DNA from: a virus
Virus record (IMG/VR): IMGVR_UViG_3300015360_000055
Location: 1 to 53,580 of that record
Direction: 5' to 3' (one strand)
DNA length: 53,580 nt
In this document: one piece after another, positions 33,399 through 41,421 of the stretch
How positions within the stretch are numbered: position 1 is the first letter of the stretch
Layout of the letters: every line of letters starts with the position of its first letter
Program-made: the position numbers and the translations under genes
Notes under the pieces: generated by a model
What the model saw: only the letters and a program-made list of their open reading frames with translations
Told to the model about the DNA's origin: nothing
The model's database searches: none

Positions 33399-33893
33399 AT
33401 GATTTCTTTGCAAAAGTTGGTCAACAGTACACCTGTCGATGTGAAGGCCAGATCCAGAGATGTGACTGCCGTTGTGAGTGCCGTCCGCCTGGGCTCCAAG
33501 ACTTCTGGCAAGGTGAAAATTGCCACCATCGTTTTCACCGGAAAAGGGAAGGCCGCTACTGAGTCTGACTGGTGGGAGTTCTCCATCGAGCTGTACCCAA
33601 ACGAAGTCCATGAGAACATCTTCCAAAAAGTCGGCCCACTGAATGCTGCCTGGGTAAAGTGCTCCTGTCCCTACTTCCATTTCTACCTGAAGCATGTTCT
33701 CTGGAAGAAGGACTCGACTTCTATTCAAACAAAATTTGATCAAGGAGCCATGGCTCCAGCCACGATCAAGAATCCTGGAAATGTTGCCTACCTCTGTAAG
33801 CATCTCTTTGCTGCTCAAGCCGCCGTCGTGAAGCGTGCTCAAGAACTGGCCAAGAAAGAGACCCGTAAGGGCGAGATTAAGTTTACGCAGTGA
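33399..33893 (+). CDS. SWIM-like zinc protein of phage tails, 164 aa
   Basis: CSC (C88, C90) followed about 43 residues later by CKH (C133, H135) is a CxC...CxH arrangement like the SWIM zinc finger. The surrounding WVKCSCPYFHF and NPGNVAYLCKHL are patterns I know from phage structural operons. Its exact role is unknown; it may stabilise a virion part or assist assembly. It starts at the stop of the third tube gene. Confidence 0.7.
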   Translation: MISLQKLVNSTPVDVKARSRDVTAVVSAVRLGSKTSGKVKIATIVFTGKGKAATESDWWEFSIELYPNEVHENIFQKVGPLNAAWVKCSCPYFHFYLKHVLWKKDSTSIQTKFDQGAMAPATIKNPGNVAYLCKHLFAAQAAVVKRAQELAKKETRKGEIKFTQ

Positions 33894-33923
33894 GACCAGG
33901 TACAAAGTAAATTACATTTCGTA

Positions 33924-33957
33924 TTGACATAGAATGTTCCACCCGGAACATTCTATG
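33924..33957 (+). promoter_or_regulatory. promoter with perfect 13-bp inverted repeat (operator) before the HNH-like gene
   Basis: TTGACA (33924-33929) is a consensus -35 box. CATAGAATGTTCC (33928-33940) pairs exactly with GGAACATTCTATG (33945-33957) around ACCC, covering the spacer and the expected -10 area (AACATT, weak). No T run follows, so an operator or an RNA hairpin near the start codon is more likely than a terminator. GGAACAT occurs again seven bases on. Confidence 0.65.
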
Positions 33958-33962
33958 GGAAC

Positions 33963-34313
33963 ATGCCAACCACAAGAATGCCCTGCCTGTTTGATGGATC
34001 TGAGTCTTTTCTGCACGAAAGACGAAGCTGCCCAAAATGTAAGATGATGTACGCACGGAAGTGGCGGGCAACCCAAAACGGGATCAAGAACTCAAAAGCA
34101 CGTCACGAAAAAATGAAACGCACTCCATTTGAACAGGCCAAAAAAAAGGTCTATGTAGAGGTGAGAGCTGGTCGTTTACCGCGCATTTCCACAAGAATGT
34201 GCGTAGACTGTGGAGTACGGGCAGAGGTCTATGATCATAGAGATTATTCAAAACCGCTCGATGTCGAACCAGTGTGCAAAAGATGCAATCGCTTAAGAGG
34301 TGGCGCTCTGTAA
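33963..34313 (+). CDS. HNH-like zinc protein, possible homing endonuclease
   Basis: Residues 80-108 carry CVDCG, then YDHRDYSKPLDVEP and CKRC (C80, C83, H92, C105, C108). This is the Cys-rich core of small phage HNH-type proteins. A second cysteine set (C8, C23, C26) with a basic middle suggests DNA binding. The catalytic state is uncertain because the second His of HNH is not evident. The gene interrupts the tail operon and has its own promoter and operator, as free-standing homing endonucleases often do. Confidence 0.6.
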   Translation: MPTTRMPCLFDGSESFLHERRSCPKCKMMYARKWRATQNGIKNSKARHEKMKRTPFEQAKKKVYVEVRAGRLPRISTRMCVDCGVRAEVYDHRDYSKPLDVEPVCKRCNRLRGGAL

Positions 34314-34348
34314 AATGCTATGCAGTCACTGACAGGGAACACTTAGTC

Positions 34349-34753
34349 ATGGAAAAAAAGAAGGTTCAGATCATTGCGAAGTATTTAGGCAGTCCGGCTC
34401 AGACCAAAGAGAAAGTCTTGAACAACTGGAACAAGTTGCTGAACACATTGAATGCAACCCATGGCGAGGTTATTACTGCTCTTGAGGACCTTTTGGAGCA
34501 ACCTGGAGAGATGCTGGGTCTAACCGGCGAAGAGCTTTGTCAGATGGCTCGCGTCCTCGGGATCAAACGGATCAACAGATTGGTCTTCCGAAAGGTCTCT
34601 CCCAACGATCAGGAGAAGTATCCTGAACTCGGGGAAGACGCTGCCCCAGCTCCAGGGACATCCTTTACTTCAACGGCGAATGTAGCAAAATACCCCTCAC
34701 CACTCGGTACATTTCGTTCAGACTTCTACAGGATGAAGAAAAAGAAAAAGTAG
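34349..34753 (+). CDS. hypothetical protein, 134 aa
   Basis: I use ATG 34349 (MEKKKVQIIAKYLGSPAQTK) because the longer frame from 34274 overlaps the HNH-like gene. The protein is helical, with a long segment around LNTLNATHGEVITALEDLLE, and ends in a run of lysines. No domain is recognised. It may belong to the inserted block or to the tail operon. Confidence 0.5.
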   Translation: MEKKKVQIIAKYLGSPAQTKEKVLNNWNKLLNTLNATHGEVITALEDLLEQPGEMLGLTGEELCQMARVLGIKRINRLVFRKVSPNDQEKYPELGEDAAPAPGTSFTSTANVAKYPSPLGTFRSDFYRMKKKKK

Positions 34754-34765
34754 AAATACGCCTGC

Positions 34766-34794
34766 TTTACGCAAACTTTTTTTCCAAGTATGAT
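34766..34794 (+). promoter_or_regulatory. sigma70-like promoter at leaderless distance from the RHH gene
   Basis: TTTACG (34766-34771), a 17-base spacer and TATGAT (34789-34794) form a good promoter. The expected start of transcription is at about 34,801, the A of the ATG itself, and no ribosome-binding site exists, so the message may be leaderless. Confidence 0.55.
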
Positions 34795-34800
34795 TAAAAA

Positions 34801-34989
34801 ATGGAAGATGAGAAGAGCGTTGATGTCATTCCTGAGAAAATTAGGATTAATGTTTGGATCACGCGCACTCATTACGAGTCGTTGATGACTCTCTCTTCGA
34901 TGGATAATCGAACGCTTTCTGACTTAGTCAGAGAAGCTTTCCGAGATTACGTCCACAAATATGAAGGCCGACTTAAGGGTGACAAGTAA
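34801..34989 (+). CDS. ribbon-helix-helix DNA-binding protein (Arc/CopG type), 62 aa
   Basis: Residues 14-50 (IRINVWITRTHYESLMTLSS and TLSDLVREAFRDYV) show the strand followed by two helices of the RHH fold, the size and form of Arc-like repressors, which bind operators as dimers. It overlaps the next gene by one base. A target could be the palindrome at 33,928 or the repeat family; neither is shown. It probably regulates transcription inside this operon. Confidence 0.75.
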   Translation: MEDEKSVDVIPEKIRINVWITRTHYESLMTLSSMDNRTLSDLVREAFRDYVHKYEGRLKGDK

Positions 34990-35303
34990 TGGCTCGCGTA
35001 AACATCACCCGCTCGTCATGGCTTAATCTTTCCAAACTCCTTGATTTCAATGGAACCGTTTTTTGGGACAGCACAGAATTCCCAGAAATTCCGTTTTCCA
35101 CGCTCGATACCTATATTCAACTCACAGATGTTCAAGCTCAGCGAATCGATCAGGTCGCTTTCGAGCAGTACGGCGATTCAAACTATATGTGGGTTCTCAT
35201 GTTGGCTAATGACAAAGAATTGCCGAACGGTTTTGTCGGTGGAGAAACGATTCGTGTTCCAACGAAGGCCACGATTGATTTGATTCTGAAACCGAAAACC
35301 TGA
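34989..35303 (+). CDS. baseplate wedge protein (T4 gp53-like), 104 aa
   Basis: The pattern QRIDQVAFEQYGDSNYMWVL followed by LANDKELPNGF and a final ETIRVPT strand is the gp53 or LysM-like arrangement in baseplate wedge proteins. The ATG shares its A with the previous TAA. Its TGA lies inside a copy of the dispersed repeat. It joins the wedge around the hub. Confidence 0.75.
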   Translation: MARVNITRSSWLNLSKLLDFNGTVFWDSTEFPEIPFSTLDTYIQLTDVQAQRIDQVAFEQYGDSNYMWVLMLANDKELPNGFVGGETIRVPTKATIDLILKPKT

Positions 35304-35314
35304 AACCCGTAATA
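35299..35314 (+). repeat. copy 3 of the dispersed repeat
   Basis: CCTGAAACCCGTAATA is identical over 16 bases with the copy at 3,858, and in both the TGA of the motif is the stop codon of the upstream gene. It lies 17 bases before the GTG of the next gene, whose GAGGAGG site is just downstream. Confidence 0.7.
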
Positions 35315-35329
35315 CGTTGAGGAGGTTAA

Positions 35330-36049
35330 GTGGAAAACGCTAGAGCTGCTGTAGGAAGTATAGAATTACCAACCGGTGTCTTCATGAACGATCAGGTCAT
35401 GAAGATCATCAAGTTCAGAGAGCTGGCTGGTCCAGAAGAAGATGTCTTGGCGTCCAACATGGGATCGAGCCAAAAGATGAGCCAAGTCATGGCCAATTGC
35501 ACGCTTGAACTCGGAACTTTGACCGCTCCACAAGACATCCGAAAAGCGATTGAAAAACTTGTGGTCACTGACCGCTGGTTCTATCTCGTTCACTTGAGAG
35601 TTCTATCGCTCGGTTCGGCTTATCACTTCGAAACGAATTGTCCCCACTGCAACGCCAAGGACAAAATCACCTACGATTTGACCACGGTAAAGGTGGATAA
35701 AGCTCCAGTCGCCAATGCCCTTTATAGCGAAGTGACGCTCCCACGGAGCGGCAAGAAAGTCCGCTGGAAGGTTGCTGACGGAGAGACTGATGCAAAGATC
35801 GAGAAGATGGCAACCACGGGCCGTGAGGCAAGTGTGGCGCTATTTGCTCGCGTAACTGAAGTGGATAGTCGCCCTGCTGTTTTAAGTGACGTGATTGATT
35901 TACCGATGGCAGATCGCTCTTTTCTTCGTAAAGCAATGGACGAGAAAGAGGGGGAGTTTGACGACAAGTTTAAGAAAAACTGTCCATCGTGTGGCCAAGA
36001 ATACGAGGGTCAGCTTCAGCTTGACGGTAAAACTTTTTTCTCCCTATAG
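35330..36049 (+). CDS. baseplate hub / tail assembly chaperone (T4 gp26/gp51 family), frameshift-extended
   Basis: This 239-residue protein matches the T4 baseplate-protein family. It has an N-terminal FMNDQVMKIIKFRELAGPEE and a zinc ribbon from C104/C107 (CPHC) and C218/C221 (CPSC). It starts with GTG behind GAGGAGG. Near its end the slippery TTTTTTC at 36,034 with a stem-loop 8 bases on lets ribosomes enter the -1 frame, giving a product of 304 residues. Like the lambda G/GT pair, it lies just before the tape measure, so it probably chaperones the tape measure in the tail. Confidence 0.82.
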   Translation: MENARAAVGSIELPTGVFMNDQVMKIIKFRELAGPEEDVLASNMGSSQKMSQVMANCTLELGTLTAPQDIRKAIEKLVVTDRWFYLVHLRVLSLGSAYHFETNCPHCNAKDKITYDLTTVKVDKAPVANALYSEVTLPRSGKKVRWKVADGETDAKIEKMATTGREASVALFARVTEVDSRPAVLSDVIDLPMADRSFLRKAMDEKEGEFDDKFKKNCPSCGQEYEGQLQLDGKTFFSL

Positions 36050-36243
36050 GCTATCTCTCCAATTTCGAGGAGGAGGTAGCCTTCCTGGTGGAGGCCCTTG
36101 GACTGAGTTACCAGGATATTTGCAGTATGCCTTACAGTCGAAGGCAAAGATTGGTAGAGTGGAAGACAGAGCGTTTACAGAAACAGCAGAAGTCTCAAGA
36201 AGAGGCTCAGGCTAAGTCGAGGTCTCAAAGCAGGAGAAGATAA
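36031..36243 (+). CDS. -1 frameshift extension of the tail chaperone
   Basis: This frame has no start codon (it opens just after TAA 36028-36030) yet encodes a protein-like sequence, FEEEVAFLVEALGLSYQDIC then MPYSRRQRLVEWK. I know the SYQDI-x2-MPYSRR-x-RLVE type from small phage tail chaperone parts. After slippage at 36,040 it adds 67 residues to the upstream product. It ends at TAA 36241, two bases before the tape measure ATG. The C-terminus is Gln/Ser/Arg-rich. Confidence 0.7.
   Translation, partial: NFFLPIGYLSNFEEEVAFLVEALGLSYQDICSMPYSRRQRLVEWKTERLQKQQKSQEEAQAKSRSQSRRR
36034..36081 (+). promoter_or_regulatory. programmed -1 frameshift signal (T TTT TTC plus stem-loop)
   Basis: TTTTTTC is in the right phase (T TTT TTC, codons 236-237). 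After an 8-base spacer, 36049-36058 pairs with 36072-36081 in a 10-bp stem (two G-T pairs), which may extend by two pairs past a one-base bulge. The zero frame stops at 36,047. All parts match known bacterial and phage -1 signals. Confidence 0.75.
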
Positions 36244-36245
36244 GG

Positions 36246-38486
36246 ATGCCAAATAAACGGTTTCTAGGCTTAGGCTTTACATTTAGTGCTACCGACCGTG
36301 GACTTGAGAAGAAACTCTTAGGTATCCAGGGAGCCTTGTCTGGGATCGCCGAATCTTTGGGCGTCATCAATTCTGAAGCTGCATCTGCCGGTGCCAATCT
36401 TGGATCCATGAAAGCCTCGAAGGCTGGGTCGAAGTCCTCTTCAAAAACTAAAGACTCCTCAGCTAGTCTCATCACGGCGCTCACATCTATCAACAAGTCA
36501 ATCGACTCTGGCTTCGGCGATGTCATGAAGGGCATGGACCAGTCGTTCAAGATGGTTTCATCCAACATGAAAGCCAATATGGGCTTCCTGGGTGACGTGA
36601 TTGCAGCCATCGAGCAGAACAAAGTCGATATCATTCTTCCGGATAAGGCTCCGGTTAAAAAAGGATCGAACAAAAATGCCACAGAGCTTCTGAAGGTCAC
36701 CAAGAACTTCAAGATGATGAACACTCGTCGTCTGGACAAAATTCTTGTCTCGATGACCGCGCTGAAAAACAATCAGAAGCTTTTCACTAAACGTTTGTCA
36801 AAGGGTGGCGGAGGTGAACGTGAGACAAAAAAAGAGGTCGCTCAAGATCCTCTGAAAAAGTTCAAGTTCGCAATGGATGGGCTCTCCAAGGAGTCCGCTC
36901 AATTCTTTGACGAACTCAAAGGTAAATTCCGTGGAGATGATTTAAAGACCTTCTCCGAGCAAATGAAAAAGATGGAACCCGAACTGGACGAGCTGGGCAA
37001 TGTCAGCACCAAGTCCAAGATTCGAATGATCAACCTCGCCACGAGCATTGCCGACGCCAGCACTGCGTCGAGCAAGTTCACTCAAAACTTCGGAGCAACC
37101 AAAAAGATCCTTGAGCACTTCAGGGCTTGGTTTACTGATATCGGTCACTCATCTGATCGATTCTTTAAGTCGGTCGGAGTTGACTTTGGGACCATGGTGC
37201 CTGAGCAGATCAAAGCCATCTTTGGAGTGTTCAAGTCCATCGTGAGTCCCTTATTCACGGGGCTTGGTAAAGCAGCTAAAGGAGTATTTGGATTCTTTAA
37301 AAGCAAGGCAGAGGGTTCTTCTCAGAAGGGCACACTTCAGTCGTTAGACGCTCTCCGAAAAGTAGTTCTCGACGGGAATGGAGAACTGAAGGCAGGGGTC
37401 AATGACGTTGCAGGCGGTATCGGTGGCGGAAGATCCAAGAACGACAAAGTTGTTCCTCTTTTACAGCAGGTAGTCGGAAACACAAAGCCCGAGGGAAAAA
37501 GTTCCATTTGGAGTGTTCTTGCAATGCTTGCCGCTCCTCTTGCTCTTGCTGCTGGATTGCTCATTGGTTTTGGATCTCAGATCATGAAAACCATCACCAT
37601 GTTCAAGGAGCTTTCTTTCGTTCGAAGGGCCGCTACAGCCGTGTTCGAATTTGCAAAATCATTTAAACCAGTGGCCTCTGTGATGAAGTTCTTTGCTGAA
37701 ATAGGCGGTAAGGTAGGAAGAATTTTTGGTCGCGTGGCTGAGTTCGTAGGTGAATTTGGAGCAAAGATTTTTCAAATTGGTTCCAAGCTTGCGCCTCTCT
37801 TTGAGAATCCAATTTTTCAAGCAGTGTTCAAGCTGGGTAAATTTCTTGGTAAGTGGCTGAGTATTGTAGGCTGGGGATTTGTGATTTACGACGTGATCTC
37901 TGGCATCGTGAAAGCCTTCCAGGAGTCTGAAGGCGCTTTCGATTTTATCGGTAAGGCACTCTGGAATATTGCAGATAGTTTGCTCATGGGTCTTCCTGGG
38001 TTCATTAAAGACAAGACCATGGGCTTTTATGAAAAACTATTCCCTAAAGAAGGGCCACCCGTTTTAGGGCAGACCCCTAAGGGAAATGTATTTGACATCA
38101 ATGATGCCAGAAATAAAAAGAATCAATCCACTGCACTCAATTCCATGTTTGGTCCACAGGCACCTACTCAGACATCGCGCAATCTCGTAGATCCATCCAT
38201 GGCTGCAACAGGGCAAACCGGGACCATTACGAGCGGAGCGCAGAGCAATGTTTTATCGATGAGTCAGGCTCTTGAACAAATGACAAAAAATCAATCAATG
38301 GACGATCTTAAAGAGATTATGAAATCTCAGCTCGCTGTGACTCAGAGGCAGGCCGATACTAATCAAAGTATGCTTGAAGAATTGCGTAAGGAAAAAGGGT
38401 TCAAGGGAGACATCAAAGTCAGGACTGACTTTGTTTCCGCGAACGCAAAAGGACAGCTTGATATGGTTCATGGCGGCGGTGGATAA
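36246..38486 (+). CDS. tail tape measure protein
   Basis: This 746-residue protein sets tail length and occupies the tube lumen. It is mostly helical, rich in Lys, Ser and Gly, with hydrophobic segments at about 421-442 (VLAMLAAPLALAAGLLIGFG) and 537-555 (LSIVGWGFVIYDVISGIV) like those that enter membranes on injection. It has a disordered C-terminal part. Its place straight after the frameshifting chaperone and before the hub is characteristic. No lytic domain is seen, and it is modest in length for a phage this large. Confidence 0.82.
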   Translation: MPNKRFLGLGFTFSATDRGLEKKLLGIQGALSGIAESLGVINSEAASAGANLGSMKASKAGSKSSSKTKDSSASLITALTSINKSIDSGFGDVMKGMDQSFKMVSSNMKANMGFLGDVIAAIEQNKVDIILPDKAPVKKGSNKNATELLKVTKNFKMMNTRRLDKILVSMTALKNNQKLFTKRLSKGGGGERETKKEVAQDPLKKFKFAMDGLSKESAQFFDELKGKFRGDDLKTFSEQMKKMEPELDELGNVSTKSKIRMINLATSIADASTASSKFTQNFGATKKILEHFRAWFTDIGHSSDRFFKSVGVDFGTMVPEQIKAIFGVFKSIVSPLFTGLGKAAKGVFGFFKSKAEGSSQKGTLQSLDALRKVVLDGNGELKAGVNDVAGGIGGGRSKNDKVVPLLQQVVGNTKPEGKSSIWSVLAMLAAPLALAAGLLIGFGSQIMKTITMFKELSFVRRAATAVFEFAKSFKPVASVMKFFAEIGGKVGRIFGRVAEFVGEFGAKIFQIGSKLAPLFENPIFQAVFKLGKFLGKWLSIVGWGFVIYDVISGIVKAFQESEGAFDFIGKALWNIADSLLMGLPGFIKDKTMGFYEKLFPKEGPPVLGQTPKGNVFDINDARNKKNQSTALNSMFGPQAPTQTSRNLVDPSMAATGQTGTITSGAQSNVLSMSQALEQMTKNQSMDDLKEIMKSQLAVTQRQADTNQSMLEELRKEKGFKGDIKVRTDFVSANAKGQLDMVHGGGG

Positions 38487-38488
38487 TC

Positions 38489-39907
38489 ATGGACAAGATT
38501 GATCTGTACGGAGGATCCGTCGAAGTCTCTTTTTTGCCTGCGAACGGTCCTACCAAAAGCTTATCCAATATTTTCTATGATGAATCGCTCAAGGGCACTG
38601 AATTTAGCTCAACAGCCTTCAACCCAAAGAGCGTTCACTTCATTCAACATGTATCAGTCAAGGTAAGTCTCCTCAGATTCACAGAGATTGAAATCACTTT
38701 TGCGCCTCCATTTGAGCAGGCGGTCAAACTCTTAAATAGCGGAGTTCTCGGTCTTGGATTTTCCACAAAGCAGACGGCAGGAACCAAAGAGAAGACTGAT
38801 CCCGAACTTGCGACTGAAGGGTTATCCACAATCGGATTCAATCAAGTCTCTGTACGGATGCACTACGGCGGGATGAGTTCTAATTACTTCAAAGGGTTCC
38901 TCCTGGCTCCAGAGATTGAAATTGGGACTGACGGGATCTCAATTAAAATCAGAGCTACCGGACTGCTCTTTCCTCAAGCCAAGAAGCATTCCAATAAAGT
39001 TCTTAAAGATAAGACAAGAATTGAGATCATCAAATCTCTTCTCGGTGATGGTGAAGACTTCGAAGTGAAGTTTGACCCAAATGACGCAGCAGCCGCTAAG
39101 TTTATGGATACTGTCCACAGCGTGACTGCCGCAGACAGCAACTGGTCTCTTGTAAAATCGCTACTGGATAGTTCGAATTGCGCTATTTACGATACCGGTT
39201 CTGAATCTATTGAAGGAATTCCAACTTACGAAATCATCAGTAAAGACTTCCTCAGAACTCGTGATGACAACATTTATAACTTTGTACTCTGGGAGAACAT
39301 CAATCCGAATGAGCGAAGATTTCCGATCTTGGATCTCAAGACTTCCATCGCAAACTACATGATGGGTCAGAGCCTCGGGATCAATACCGCCACTTTGGAT
39401 CTCAAAGACAAGAAGGTTGCTCCTCACGAAAAAGTTGATTTTGCTTCCGTCTATTCCACAAGCGACGGCAGTCAGTCTGGCGCTCCAAACGCCAAGGACA
39501 CTCCAAAAGATAACGACGTGGCAGGCAACACCAAGAAGATCCCTCTCGCATCTGAGAAGGATAAGAAGCAGCCGTCCATGAAAGAGAAAGCTTTGGGGTT
39601 GATCCAAAATGCAACTGACAAGGCTCTTCAGTATCAGATCACAACGGTTGGACTCATGGAGCTTAGACCCGGAAGAGGGGTGGGGATCAGCGTGGCTGGA
39701 GTTGCATTTTTATCGGGTCATTACGACTTATACGAAGTGACCCATGAATTTTCTACCGATGGCGTTACCACGAGCTTAACCCTCGCCAGGACTGCTGGCC
39801 TCGCTTCTATTATTGATCGCGGAGTTGGTATCGCTCAAAAGAAAGTCAGTGCCGCTCTTGGAGGAGTTCGTAACGTGGTCTCATCAAAAAATGGAGTGGT
39901 GAATTAA
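38489..39907 (+). CDS. baseplate hub protein (gp27/gpD-like)
   Basis: The protein has 472 residues. The beta-rich N-terminal half and the C-terminal domain (GRGVGISVAGVAFLSGHYDL then YEVTHEFSTDGVTTSLTLAR) match hub proteins that hold the spike and connect it to the tube. A Lys/Asp-rich linker (about 330-375) separates the parts. It lies between tape measure and spike, the standard place, and starts two bases after the tape measure stop. Confidence 0.8.
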   Translation: MDKIDLYGGSVEVSFLPANGPTKSLSNIFYDESLKGTEFSSTAFNPKSVHFIQHVSVKVSLLRFTEIEITFAPPFEQAVKLLNSGVLGLGFSTKQTAGTKEKTDPELATEGLSTIGFNQVSVRMHYGGMSSNYFKGFLLAPEIEIGTDGISIKIRATGLLFPQAKKHSNKVLKDKTRIEIIKSLLGDGEDFEVKFDPNDAAAAKFMDTVHSVTAADSNWSLVKSLLDSSNCAIYDTGSESIEGIPTYEIISKDFLRTRDDNIYNFVLWENINPNERRFPILDLKTSIANYMMGQSLGINTATLDLKDKKVAPHEKVDFASVYSTSDGSQSGAPNAKDTPKDNDVAGNTKKIPLASEKDKKQPSMKEKALGLIQNATDKALQYQITTVGLMELRPGRGVGISVAGVAFLSGHYDLYEVTHEFSTDGVTTSLTLARTAGLASIIDRGVGIAQKKVSAALGGVRNVVSSKNGVVN

Positions 39908-40879
39908 ATGGATAGTCCATTTTTAGAATTCATCGACAATATGAAGCAGGTTGGTCTTGAGTGGTATCATAAGTACTACGCTGTCTACCCTGCCATTGTT
40001 GAAGACACGAATGACCCAGATCAGCGCGGAAGAATTCTCATCTCGATTCCATCTATCCTTGCCGAAGGTGAGGTGCTCGACACCTGGTGCGAGCCATGCG
40101 GTCAGCAAATCGCAGGCAACCAGAGCGGTGCTTTCATGCCCCCTTATGTAGGAGACATTGTTGATGTCATCTTCGAAAATGGGGATATTCATCATCCAAG
40201 ATACCTGGGCGGATCCTGGGGTGACGAGGAGCTTCCTGAAGATTTTACGGCAGGCTACGGAGACGAAGGTCCAACGGTTCGCGGATGGGTATTTAAGAGC
40301 GGACAAAAGATCATTGTCGATGAGACCGAAGGTAAACTAAAAATTCAAATAGTCAACGGCGAGACCGGTGGATTTATCGTGATCGATGACACCGATGGAG
40401 AAGAGGGGATCTTCCTCACTCACAAAAGCGGATCCCTTATGCAGATGTCTCCGGAAGGAAACATCATCTTCGCCTCCTCCTCTGGAAACCTGCTATTCAT
40501 CAACGAAGAAACAGGTGAGCTGACTATCAAGTCAGCCGATGGCTCAGTGATCTCCCTGAAGGACAAAATTACCGTTGCCGATGCGAGCGGCAAGAACATG
40601 ATCAGCATCACCGATAGCTCGGTGGAGATTGTATCAAGCTCCGATGTAATCGTGAGCGCCAAGAACGTCAACATCAACGCCGGGAACATCGCCTTGGGCG
40701 GGGACTCTGACAACGCTGTGCTGTACTCAAAACTCGCCACCATTTTCGACGGCCACATGCACGCAAGCGCCGTGGGACCAACAGGCCCACCACTTCCTCC
40801 TCAGACATTCGCCATCACAGGCGAGGCCCCACCTCTGAGTGCTAAGTCAAAGAACATTACTCTCAAAGGAAATTTGTAA
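39908..40879 (+). CDS. baseplate spike protein (gpV / gp5 type)
   Basis: The OB-fold domain at about 25-110 (YYAVYPAIVEDTNDPDQRGR) is followed by a beta-helical stretch of regular strands. The C-terminus has HMH (283-285), the metal-binding tip motif of phage spikes, then GPTGPPLPP. The protein (323 residues) pierces the outer envelope as a trimer, which points to a Gram-negative host. No lysozyme domain is inserted, unlike T4 gp5. The TAA shares its final base with the ATG of the next gene. Confidence 0.87.
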   Translation: MDSPFLEFIDNMKQVGLEWYHKYYAVYPAIVEDTNDPDQRGRILISIPSILAEGEVLDTWCEPCGQQIAGNQSGAFMPPYVGDIVDVIFENGDIHHPRYLGGSWGDEELPEDFTAGYGDEGPTVRGWVFKSGQKIIVDETEGKLKIQIVNGETGGFIVIDDTDGEEGIFLTHKSGSLMQMSPEGNIIFASSSGNLLFINEETGELTIKSADGSVISLKDKITVADASGKNMISITDSSVEIVSSSDVIVSAKNVNINAGNIALGGDSDNAVLYSKLATIFDGHMHASAVGPTGPPLPPQTFAITGEAPPLSAKSKNITLKGNL

Positions 40880-41421
40880 TGGCTCTTCTGGGTCCAACAG
40901 TACTTGCAGCGCAGATCCTTGCCCTGCCTCCTGCGATGGATCCATTGACTGGCGGAATGAACTTTGCCGGTGTAATCGCAGATTATATGAGTTTAATTCA
41001 GGGCGGACCCACTGGTTCTCCAGGAATTATCACGTTTAACAAAGCGGTTTTTGGCCCACTGGTGGCTGCAATGCCTCCGGATCCGACCGGAGCCGCATGG
41101 GGAGTATTGATGGCGGCGAATTGGCAGACTGCTCTGCTCGCAAGCATCGTCACCCCTGGAACGGTTGCTGATCCAACCTGGACAGTCTCAGCCGTAGACA
41201 TCCTTACCCTGCCCACCGCAGCGGCTACCGTGATCACCGCGCCAGTTGCCATGGCCACTCTTGCCGGTAAGCTCGCAAGTGTGAAGGCTGGTGCAGACGC
41301 ACCAAAGCCAATGGCAGAAGCCTTTCATGAGGCCATTCTAAAGATGCAATTTCTTTGCATTGGAATGACGCTGGTGGGGATCGTACCCACGCCAACTCCA
41401 CTTCCGAAGACGGCACAATAA
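40879..41421 (+). CDS. hydrophobic baseplate-region protein, 180 aa
   Basis: It is rich in Ala, Pro, Thr and Gly with very few charges (PTVLAAQILALPPAMDPL; TLPTAAATVITAPVAMATLA). It overlaps both neighbours by one base. I do not recognise a family. In similar operons such proteins lie beside the spike and may be baseplate accessory proteins. A weak hydrophobic stretch near the C-terminus (FLCIGMTLVGIV) could touch a membrane, though this is unproven. Confidence 0.6.
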   Translation: MALLGPTVLAAQILALPPAMDPLTGGMNFAGVIADYMSLIQGGPTGSPGIITFNKAVFGPLVAAMPPDPTGAAWGVLMAANWQTALLASIVTPGTVADPTWTVSAVDILTLPTAAATVITAPVAMATLAGKLASVKAGADAPKPMAEAFHEAILKMQFLCIGMTLVGIVPTPTPLPKTAQ

